A stretch of 11,963 nucleotides of DNA, from positions 1 through 11,963 of the forward strand of contig CAJUJP010000020.1 of NCBI GenBank assembly GCA_910586615.1. The letters are read 5' to 3'. The notes under the pieces are model-generated. The model was given only the letters and a program-made list of their open reading frames with translations. It was not told where the DNA came from and searched no databases. The position numbers and the translations under genes were made by a program. Position 1 is the first letter of the stretch. Each line of letters starts with the position of its first letter. This stretch comes from an uncultured Lachnospiraceae bacterium. Its GTDB lineage: Bacteria; Bacillota; Clostridia; Lachnospirales; Lachnospiraceae. This document shows positions 7,482-11,963 of the stretch, one piece after another.

Positions 7482-8243
7482 TTACACCCCCGAATCCCCC
7501 TTAACCGCCCCGCAAATATTATCAACCATATCCTCATACGCCGGGTTGTAACTTGCCAGCGCATCGATCACATCATTTCTGGAAAAAGTGCGCAGAAACG
7601 CCTGCTCTTTCTCTATGCAGAGCAAATACTCATAGATCCGGTCTATTCCCGTGTAAGCGGATAAATCCCGAAGCACCGGATAATCCAGCGTCAGGATGGT
7701 ATCCTGCGGGGCAAAGCGCATATCATACCATTTGAAAAATTCCGGCATACCTTTTACGACCGTATCATACAGACAGCGGTTGCCGTAACTGTCAAACACC
7801 GTCATAAGTTCATTATAAAGCGAAAGCGCCGCCCGGACTTTCTGTTCCACACAGGCAAGCCCGCGTTCATAGGCCTGCTGTGCCGAAAGCTTTTCCTGCC
7901 CTGCCAGGATATCACATTTTTGCTGCCCCTTTTCGCAACTGTGACCGCCCGGCTCCGTACACTCCATTCTGCATCCCTCATCGTCACAGCCTGCTGCTTT
8001 TTCCTCCGCCCCTTCGTTTCCACCACTATCGGAATTCACACCGCACGCTCCACTTTCACTTCCTGTCTCATAACTTCCATTCTCACGTTCCGCATAAGCC
8101 GTCTCCCGGATACAGTAAAGCACAGCTCCCATCAACTGTTCCGCCTTCTCATAAGTCACGGAAGTGCTCTCCCCGGCCGTATACCTCTGTGCCAGTTTCC
8201 CCACGATCGGAACCAGTTCTTCCATCTTGTAATGATACTCCAT
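7482..8243 (-). CDS. Uncharacterised protein, possibly DUF6179-related
   Basis: This 253-residue soluble protein of unknown function has no catalytic motif that I recognise and no signal peptide or membrane helix. The conserved-looking parts are residues 1-52 and 120-245 (for example WYDMRFAPQDTILTLDYPV and DLSAYTGIDRIYEYLL), which resemble the DUF6179 group of Clostridia; this family call is tentative. Between them lies a low-complexity insert (about 53-115), rich in Gly, Glu and Ser, with cysteines at 67, 86, 91, 95, 103 and 110. The start at 8243 is preferred over 8261 because AAAGGAG lies 6 bases before it. It follows the DUF6323-like gene by 41 bases, so the two are one operon. There is no convincing terminator before the helicase gene, so all four cassette genes may be read together. 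Confidence 0.75.
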   Translation of the reverse strand: MEYHYKMEELVPIVGKLAQRYTAGESTSVTYEKAEQLMGAVLYCIRETAYAERENGSYETGSESGACGVNSDSGGNEGAEEKAAGCDDEGCRMECTEPGGHSCEKGQQKCDILAGQEKLSAQQAYERGLACVEQKVRAALSLYNELMTVFDSYGNRCLYDTVVKGMPEFFKWYDMRFAPQDTILTLDYPVLRDLSAYTGIDRIYEYLLCIEKEQAFLRTFSRNDVIDALASYNPAYEDMVDNICGAVKGDSGV

Positions 8244-8284
8244 CGCCTGCTCCTTTCCCATGCTCTTTGCCGTAAAGCCGTAAA

Positions 8285-8815
8285 CTACCAGAAAAGCTCC
8301 TTAAGCGTCTCCATGTACACATCATAGTCCCACCTTTTCACCTCATCAAAGGCCTCATACTCCCCGCGCCCTTCCGATGCCTGATAGCCGTTATACCCCG
8401 CCCGGATCGCCTGCGCAAAAATCGACAGACAGGTTCCTTCCAGATATTCCAGATCCCCGTAACAGACCTGATCAAACTGCTCCCGCATAAAATGCAGCAG
8501 CTCATCATCCGAGATCTCATCCTGCATCTCATTCTTATACATGTAGAAGATATCCTGCAGTCTGACGAGTGTATCCACATAATTGTTCTGGTCAATAAAG
8601 TCCGAATCACAGAACTCATATATGATCTTCGGTATGATCCCCTCGCCGAACTCCACCCTCCTCGATTCCCGCAGTGCATGGCTTCGCTCCGCCACAATCA
8701 ACTGTGCCTCCTGTTCACTCAGGCTGAGCCCATACTGCTGCGTGACCCGGTTCGTTTCAACCACCTTCGCCAACTGATTCTGCTGCTGTAATAACATCAT
8801 CCAGTTTTGTTCCAT
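8285..8815 (-). CDS. DUF6323-like protein
   Basis: This 176-residue soluble, mostly helical, acidic protein has a sequence pattern (TQQYGLSLSEQEAQLIVAER, then VEFGEGIIPKIIYEFCDSDF, then NYVDTLVRLQDIFYMYKNE) that matches what I recall of the DUF6323 family. That family often sits beside DUF6179 genes in Clostridia; its function is unknown. It is the first gene of the minus-strand cassette. A GGGGGAA ribosome site lies about 7 bases before the ATG. Its promoter (8883-8911) has a perfect TATAAT with extended TG. No enzyme motif is visible, so a structural or scaffolding role beside the next gene is only a guess. Confidence 0.75.
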   Translation of the reverse strand: MEQNWMMLLQQQNQLAKVVETNRVTQQYGLSLSEQEAQLIVAERSHALRESRRVEFGEGIIPKIIYEFCDSDFIDQNNYVDTLVRLQDIFYMYKNEMQDEISDDELLHFMREQFDQVCYGDLEYLEGTCLSIFAQAIRAGYNGYQASEGRGEYEAFDEVKRWDYDVYMETLKELFW

Positions 8816-8843
8816 GCGCCTTCCCCCTTATCTGCCTGCCATA

Positions 8844-8866
8844 TCACGCTTTTGATGAACGCGTGA
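8844..8866 (-). promoter_or_regulatory. Inverted repeat in the leader of the DUF6323-like gene
   Basis: TCACGC (8844-8849) and GCGTGA (8861-8866) are perfect 6-bp arms with an 11-bp loop. They lie between the expected transcription start (about 8876) and the ribosome site. This could be a leader hairpin or a repressor operator; nothing decides between them. Confidence 0.35.
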
Positions 8867-8882
8867 ATCGTAACGGAATTTG

Positions 8883-8911
8883 ATTATAGCATTGCCCGAA
8901 ATGCCTTTCCA
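8883..8911 (-). promoter_or_regulatory. Promoter of the DUF6323/helicase cassette
   Basis: On the minus strand a perfect TATAAT (8888-8883) is preceded by TGC (extended -10) and, 17 bp upstream, by TGGAAA (8911-8906), 4 of 6 to consensus. Transcription would begin near 8876, giving a leader of about 60 bases. It is the strongest promoter in the window. Confidence 0.75.
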
Positions 8912-8931
8912 GTCTTGTTTTTCCGGCATTT
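8899..8931. promoter_or_regulatory. Inverted repeat enclosing both -35 boxes (candidate shared operator)
   Basis: AAATGCC (8899-8905) and GGCATTT (8925-8931) are perfect 7-bp arms, 19 bp apart. One arm falls in the spacer of the leftward promoter and the other in the spacer of the rightward promoter. A dimeric regulator bound there would control both directions at once. The binding protein is unknown; one of the two XRE regulators in the window is possible. Confidence 0.4.
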
Positions 8932-8943
8932 TTATGATATTAT
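8915..8943 (+). promoter_or_regulatory. Rightward promoter, back to back with the cassette promoter
   Basis: TTGTTT (8915-8920) and TATTAT (8938-8943) are 17 bp apart, with TGA just before the -10 (extended form). The two promoters have their -35 boxes only 3 bp apart. The expected start (about 8950) is at the foot of a strong hairpin. Confidence 0.5.
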
Positions 8944-8954
8944 AACCATGGAAA

Positions 8955-8990
8955 GAGGGAGCAGACTTTGATATTTGCTCCCTCATTTTA
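8955..8990 (+). terminator. Strong hairpin with T-rich tail
   Basis: GAGGGAGCA (8955-8963) pairs perfectly with TGCTCCCTC (8976-8984), 9 bp with a 12-base loop, followed by ATTTTA. It sits only about 5 bases after the predicted start of the rightward promoter. It would end that transcript at about 40 nt, or act as an attenuator for the XRE gene 200 bp on. On the minus strand the tail is poor (TTTCC). Confidence 0.6.
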
Positions 8991-8994
8991 TGTC

Positions 8995-9042
8995 AAAAAA
9001 GTAATTTGCTTCGCAAATAACTTTGCGAGATCCGCTTCGCAA
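8995..9042. repeat. Palindromic repeat, copy 2, with a terminator-like minus-strand side
   Basis: Two hairpins are adjacent: ATTTGC-ttc-GCAAAT (9004-9018) and TTGCGA-N8-TCGCAA (9023-9042). The segment CGAGATCCGCTTCGCAA (9026-9042) is nearly the same as CGAGATTCGCTTCGCGAA at 340-357. Read on the minus strand, the first hairpin is followed by TACTTTTTT (9003-8995), so it could stop leftward transcription from within the XRE region. Confidence 0.65.
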
Positions 9043-9114
9043 CCCCGTCTCCTGGCTTCTTTTTTTACTCCTATATATTGTATGGTATTTTTGAATATCA
9101 CTTTTCGCATAGTT

Positions 9115-9157
9115 TTGCATATACAACGTGTCGTTGTGCAATAATATTCCCGACAAC
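9115..9157 (+). promoter_or_regulatory. Probable promoter and XRE operator
   Basis: A perfect palindrome ACAACG-tgt-CGTTGT (9123-9137) lies 48 bases before the XRE start, with a further half-site GACAAC at 9152-9157. It overlaps the best promoter-like pair (TTGCAT 9115-9120 and AATAAT or TAATAT at 9140-9147), whose spacing (19-21 bp) is poor. The arrangement suits a repressor that blocks its own promoter. The palindrome is seen directly; promoter and binding are inferred. Confidence 0.5.
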
Positions 9158-9184
9158 AAACCATAAGTTTCCAAGAGGAACCAA

Positions 9185-9529
9185 ATGAAAGAATTACGTG
9201 AAATCATAAGGGATTTGCGGGAAGACCACGACCTGAAGCAAAAGACCGTTGCAGACCATCTGGGTATCTCACAGCAGACCTATTCCAACTATGAAAACGG
9301 ACATAGGGAGATACCCACATGGGCAGTCATCGCCCTGGCAAAATATTATAAAGTCAGCACCGATTATCTTCTTGGTTCAGACACAAATTATCTCGGCAGC
9401 ACAAATCTCCGGAATTATTATCTGGACAATATTACCATGCACGATGTCATGTACGACATTCAGAAATTAAAACCGGAAGAACGCAAAGACCTCATTAAAT
9501 ATATACGATACCTGAAAAATCAGGAATAA
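9185..9529 (+). CDS. Small XRE-family transcriptional regulator (SinR/Cro-like)
   Basis: This 114-residue DNA-binding protein has a helix-turn-helix at residues 4-62 (DLKQKTVADHLGISQQTYSNYENGHREIPTW...ALAKYYKVSTDYLLG split here for length: recognition helix SQQTYSNYENG, 29-39). The C-terminal tail (about 66-114) ends in an amphipathic helix (LKPEERKDLIKYIRYLKNQ), probably for dimerisation. The AGAGGAA ribosome site lies 5 bases before the ATG. A perfect palindrome just upstream suggests autorepression, and a strong terminator follows, so it is transcribed alone. It is divergent from the helicase cassette and is the natural candidate to control it. No metalloprotease or phage gene is nearby that would mark it as an immunity repressor. 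Confidence 0.9.
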   Translation: MKELREIIRDLREDHDLKQKTVADHLGISQQTYSNYENGHREIPTWAVIALAKYYKVSTDYLLGSDTNYLGSTNLRNYYLDNITMHDVMYDIQKLKPEERKDLIKYIRYLKNQE

Positions 9530-9551
9530 CATGTAATAGTTCATTTTCAAC

Positions 9552-9590
9552 GCAGAAAGACATGCGCAGAAGTCTTTCTGCATTTTTATA
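9552..9590 (+). terminator. Intrinsic terminator of the XRE gene
   Basis: GCAGAAAGAC (9552-9561) and GTCTTTCTGC (9572-9581) form a perfect 10-bp stem with a 10-base loop, followed by ATTTTTATA. It lies 22 bases after the XRE stop codon. Confidence 0.9.
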
Positions 9591-9632
9591 TTGTATGGAA
9601 AAAGCTGCCGCTTATTCGAATCTGTCATGAGT

Positions 9633-9663
9633 TCTTTGTATGCTCTGTATGCGTCTTTGTAAG
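9633..9663 (+). promoter_or_regulatory. Direct repeat, candidate LytTR-type binding site
   Basis: TCTTTGTATG (9633-9642) and TCTTTGTAAG (9654-9663) match at 9 of 10 positions and are exactly 21 bp apart, two helical turns. AgrA-type sites also use short direct repeats about 21 bp apart. The second copy ends 14 bp before the -35 box of the promoter at 9678-9706, so the encoded regulator may activate its own gene. Confidence 0.55.
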
Positions 9664-9677
9664 TGAATTTTTACTTA

Positions 9678-9706
9678 TTGCATAAACGCCATTGATCCAG
9701 TATGAT
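9678..9706 (+). promoter_or_regulatory. Promoter of the LytTR regulator-kinase operon
   Basis: TTGCAT (9678-9683) and TATGAT (9701-9706) are separated by 17 bp. Transcription would start near 9713, which excludes the upstream TTG codon (9692) as a start and supports the ATG at 9752. Confidence 0.6.
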
Positions 9707-9751
9707 AAACAGAAGATACATGAATCAAATTACATGAAAGGCCATTTTTAT

Positions 9752-10486
9752 ATGAAAATCATACTCTGCGATGACAGTTCCGAGGATCTGTCCAGAATAG
9801 AACAACTGATTGAGAAATATAAAGGTTCGCATTTTCATCATCACCTTACCATAGAAAAATACACTGATCCCGCCGAACTGTCAGCCAGAATACCGTCTTA
9901 TGGACCGGAAGATATTTATATTCTCGATATGATCATGTCCGAAAAAACAGGACTCGACATAGGCCGGCAGATCCGGCAGGGCGGTTCTGAAAATGTGATA
10001 ATCTACATCACTTCTTCTGACGATTTTGCACTGGATGCCTACAACGTCCACGCGGCAAGATATCTTTTAAAACCGCTCAAGGAAACGGAACTGTTTGAAG
10101 CATTAAATCATGCCCTGTCAGCCGCAGAAGTAAAAAAAGACCCGCTTTACCTGGTCAAGACCAGAGACGGTCTGGTTTCCGTACCCTATTCCAGAATCGA
10201 ATACGTGGAAAACACCTCCCGCATTCTGGATGTCCATCTGACCGACGGCACGGATATCAGAAGTATTTTTATCAGAAAATCCTTTGACGAAGAGATCCGT
10301 GACCTTCTCCTTGACAACTGTTTCCTTCAGGTTCACAAATCATACATCGTTAACATGAACTATATCAAACAGCTAATGCCAAACAGTATTCTGACAGAGC
10401 ACGGTGCAAGCATACCGGTCAGCAAAACAAGAGCCGCAAACGTGAAAAAAGAGTATCTTACATTTATCTCAGAACAATACAGGTAG
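9752..10486 (+). CDS. LytTR-family response regulator (AgrA/ComE-type)
   Basis: This 244-residue cytoplasmic response regulator is paired with the GHKL kinase that follows. The receiver domain (1-120) has Asp7/Asp8, phospho-acceptor Asp59 in YILDM, Thr87 and Lys107 in LLKPL. The LytTR DNA-binding domain (about 131-240) shows the family signature FLQVHKSYIVNMNYIKQL (191-208), preceded by SRIEYVENTSR. The start at 9752 is chosen because AAAGG lies 10 bases upstream and the promoter at 9678-9706 starts the RNA near 9713. Such regulators bind pairs of direct repeats, and a 21-bp-spaced pair lies upstream. Downstream targets in this family are bacteriocin, quorum or virulence genes; none is visible here. 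All phosphorylation residues are intact. Confidence 0.93.
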   Translation: MKIILCDDSSEDLSRIEQLIEKYKGSHFHHHLTIEKYTDPAELSARIPSYGPEDIYILDMIMSEKTGLDIGRQIRQGGSENVIIYITSSDDFALDAYNVHAARYLLKPLKETELFEALNHALSAAEVKKDPLYLVKTRDGLVSVPYSRIEYVENTSRILDVHLTDGTDIRSIFIRKSFDEEIRDLLLDNCFLQVHKSYIVNMNYIKQLMPNSILTEHGASIPVSKTRAANVKKEYLTFISEQYR

Positions 10487-10578
10487 GGGATTGGATCAAA
10501 AAATTCCCCTATTGAAGATTATTTCACTGTCTGAACAAGTTCAACTGCAAGTCTGTGCTCGCGCCTGAATTGGCAGGC
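10484..10578 (+). promoter_or_regulatory. Hairpins between regulator and kinase genes
   Basis: Three inverted repeats occupy the 114-bp gap: TAGGGGA/TCCCCTA (10484-10490 and 10505-10511, starting on the regulator stop), TGAAC-aa-GTTCA (10532-10543) and GCCTG-N6-CAGGC (10563-10578). None has a T-tract, so they are not normal terminators. They may tune kinase expression relative to the regulator or protect RNA ends. Confidence 0.4.
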
Positions 10579-10600
10579 CGGGCAGGAACGGGGTATTTTT

Positions 10601-11890
10601 ATGAATTATTTTGATAACATTTCATATATGATCAGCCACATTTTTCTGATGGCCTTTATCTTTCTCTTTGTAAATCACAGATATTCACGTCAAAAAACAG
10701 CGGCGGTCTGCTTCCTTTCCTTTCTTACCCTTACAGTGACGGATCTCGTGAAGCTGAGCATTTTCCCGGATTCCGATCCATGGTATGCCGTCATTACTAT
10801 TTTTCAGATATTAGTGACACAGTTCACCGGTATCTTCATTGCAGAAAAAAGAAATGCCAAAGTTTTGTTCATAGGACTGAGCGCTTCCAATTATGTGATT
10901 GCCGGAAGCACCATCGGCGGAATCCTTCTTATCTTTACAGGCAATGTTCCGTTCTCTCTTGCCGGCAGTTTTTTTGCACATCTGGCAATTCTGCTGTTTT
11001 TGTGTAAAAAAATACGCAGACTTTGTCTGAAATGGTATGACAAAGAATCCTTGCAGGACTTGTGGGAACTATGCCTGATTCCGGTATTTTTCTACTGCAG
11101 TTTTTCATGCCTTGCCTTCTTTCCGCAGACACTTTACGACGCGCCTGACAACATTCCTGCTGTCATCGTCTTCATCATAACGATGTTTGTATCCTATGTG
11201 GTAGTTTTGCGATATGTTGAAAGTGAATCCAACCGGGAGAACATTTACTGGAAAAATGTGCTCTTTGAATCTTATATCAAAGGTCTGGAGAATCAATACC
11301 ACCTGGTGGAGCAGTCGGAAAAAAATCTCCGGATTCTGCGCCATGATATGCGGCACTATTCCGCCATGATCGCCTCTCTTCTGACTCAGGAGGAATATGA
11401 CCAGATCCGTAAATTAACGGAACACATCAGCGAAACGTCTTCCGATATGAAAGTAGTAAAGTACAGCCAGAACATCGTCGTCAATGCGATCTTCTCCAAG
11501 GTGATGGAAGACGCCCGGTCTTACGATATTGATGTTCGTTCCGACATCCGGATACCCGAAACGATCCCTGTTGGAGAATATGAGTTTGCGGCCGTCATTG
11601 CCAATCTGTTTGAAAATGCTTTCAACTGTGTCCGGAACTTCGACAAAGAAAAAAGATACGTCACTGCCCAGATCCATACTGCTCAGGATCATCTGCTCAT
11701 CAAAATGCAGAATCCTTATGAAAAAGAAATATTTTTTGATCCCGTCAGCGGTCTTCCGAAAAGTAAAAAAGGCGCAAATCACGGACTGGGAATGCAGAGT
11801 ATCTCCGCCTTCGCCGACAGAATCGGCGGAAGCATCGGCTGTTTCTGCGAAGACGGCCTCTTTCACATCATGCTCTTTGCGAAATTATAG
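10601..11890 (+). CDS. GHKL sensor histidine kinase (AgrC/ComD-type)
   Basis: This 429-residue membrane kinase is the partner of the LytTR regulator 114 bp upstream. The first 205 residues contain about six or seven hydrophobic segments (near 9-25, 34-54, 62-80, 91-113, 118-136, 157-173 and 187-204), which form the peptide-sensing membrane part. A helical linker follows, then the H-box ILRHDMRHYSAMI with His248, the N-box NLFENAFN (335-342) and the G-box GANHGLGM (391-398). This is the short GHKL layout of AgrC-like kinases. GGGG lies 7 bases before the ATG. No agrB (propeptide protease) or agrD (peptide) is seen, so the signal must come from elsewhere, perhaps from genes right of the window. 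There is no terminator after the stop, and a strong -10 element follows at 11937. Confidence 0.92.
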   Translation: MNYFDNISYMISHIFLMAFIFLFVNHRYSRQKTAAVCFLSFLTLTVTDLVKLSIFPDSDPWYAVITIFQILVTQFTGIFIAEKRNAKVLFIGLSASNYVIAGSTIGGILLIFTGNVPFSLAGSFFAHLAILLFLCKKIRRLCLKWYDKESLQDLWELCLIPVFFYCSFSCLAFFPQTLYDAPDNIPAVIVFIITMFVSYVVVLRYVESESNRENIYWKNVLFESYIKGLENQYHLVEQSEKNLRILRHDMRHYSAMIASLLTQEEYDQIRKLTEHISETSSDMKVVKYSQNIVVNAIFSKVMEDARSYDIDVRSDIRIPETIPVGEYEFAAVIANLFENAFNCVRNFDKEKRYVTAQIHTAQDHLLIKMQNPYEKEIFFDPVSGLPKSKKGANHGLGMQSISAFADRIGGSIGCFCEDGLFHIMLFAKL

Positions 11891-11933
11891 GATGATTTTA
11901 CGAAAAAGAAGAAATATTTTTGTTTTGGAAACG

Positions 11934-11942
11934 TGATATAAT
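11934..11942 (+). promoter_or_regulatory. Extended -10 promoter element near the window edge
   Basis: TGA-TATAAT gives a perfect -10 with the extended TG, about 45 bases after the kinase stop. The -35 region is AT-rich without a good match. It probably drives a gene beyond the window. Confidence 0.5.
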
Positions 11943-11943
11943 A

Positions 11944-11962
11944 AAACGAGCAGAGCTCGTTT
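11944..11962. repeat. Palindromic repeat, copy 3
   Basis: AAACGAGC-aga-GCTCGTTT is the same palindrome as at 320-338, differing only in the 3-base loop. It starts directly behind the TATAAT box, so it would be at the 5' end of the RNA. The window ends here, so more of the repeat may follow. Confidence 0.75.
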
Positions 11963-11963
11963 A

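Larger units (their letters stand above)
8816..9184. other. 369-bp divergent control region
   Basis: This gap separates the minus-strand cassette from the plus-strand XRE gene. It contains a leader hairpin (8844-8866), two divergent promoters (8883-8911 and 8915-8943) within an inverted repeat (8899-8931), a strong hairpin with a T-rich tail (8955-8990), a palindromic repeat (9004-9042) and an operator-like palindrome (9123-9137). A minus-strand reading frame across it (8983-9207) is built from the repeat and the XRE start and is not credible as a gene. Confidence 0.65.

Noticed and set aside
8983..9207. Minus-strand 74-codon frame in the control region
   Set aside because: Made up of the palindromic repeat, the XRE promoter and the XRE start; no ribosome site.
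9692..9751. Longer LytTR regulator starting at TTG 9692
   Set aside because: Lies upstream of the predicted transcription start (about 9713) and adds 20 residues not found in the family.
10513..10569. TTG-started peptide (18 residues) between regulator and kinase as an Agr-like signal precursor
   Set aside because: No ribosome site, no leader or cysteine-centred peptide pattern with proline-rich tail as in AgrD.
1..11963. CRISPR arrays, tRNA, rRNA and insertion sequences
   Set aside because: No regularly spaced repeats, no tRNA-like cloverleaf or rRNA stretch and no transposase gene seen.

Overview
The window looks like a chromosomal segment of a Clostridia-type Firmicute, most likely a Lachnospiraceae-like gut anaerobe. 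The reasons are strong GGAGG-type ribosome sites, a Bce-type two-component/ABC module, an Agr-type LytTR regulator with a GHKL kinase, a DUF6323-like gene family known to me mainly from Clostridia, and short AAACGAGC/GCTCGTTT-type palindromic repeats. The taxonomic call is inference from gene content, not a match to a genome.

Region 1 (1-3907, all minus strand) reads right to left: an XRE-type regulator with a TPR-like C-terminal half (3820-2576), an OmpR-family response regulator (2440-1769), a short two-helix intramembrane-sensing histidine kinase (1731-718) closed by an intrinsic terminator, then a 508-bp gap, and the first 69 codons of an ABC ATPase (209-1, cut by the window edge). Regulator, kinase and transporter form a BceRS-BceAB-type module of the kind that senses and removes peptide antibiotics acting on the cell wall. 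The transporter has its own extended -10 promoter, with an 11-bp-spaced direct repeat suited to an OmpR-family regulator. The gap also holds a palindrome cluster and a roughly 320-bp sequence with a broken reading frame.

Region 2 (3961-8815, all minus strand) is a four-gene accessory cassette: a DUF6323-like protein, a companion protein probably related to DUF6179, a 995-residue PLD nuclease / SF2 helicase / DUF3427-like protein, and a Nudix hydrolase whose start overlaps the helicase stop by 4 bp. The nuclease-helicase-Nudix pair is the best candidate for a DNA-quality-control or defence system.

Region 3 (8816-9184) is a dense control region. Two promoters sit back to back with their -35 boxes 3 bp apart, inside an inverted repeat. 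The rightward promoter runs straight into a strong hairpin. A palindromic repeat follows, and then a perfect operator-like palindrome in front of a small XRE repressor gene.

Region 4 (9185-11963, all plus strand) has the small XRE repressor with a strong terminator, then a LytTR response regulator and a GHKL histidine kinase (Agr/Com-type quorum or peptide sensing). In front of the LytTR gene, two near-identical 10-bp repeats lie exactly 21 bp apart upstream of a good promoter, a layout typical of LytTR binding sites. No agrB or agrD partner is visible. The window ends in a TATAAT extended -10 element and another copy of the palindromic repeat, which suggests another gene starts just beyond the edge.
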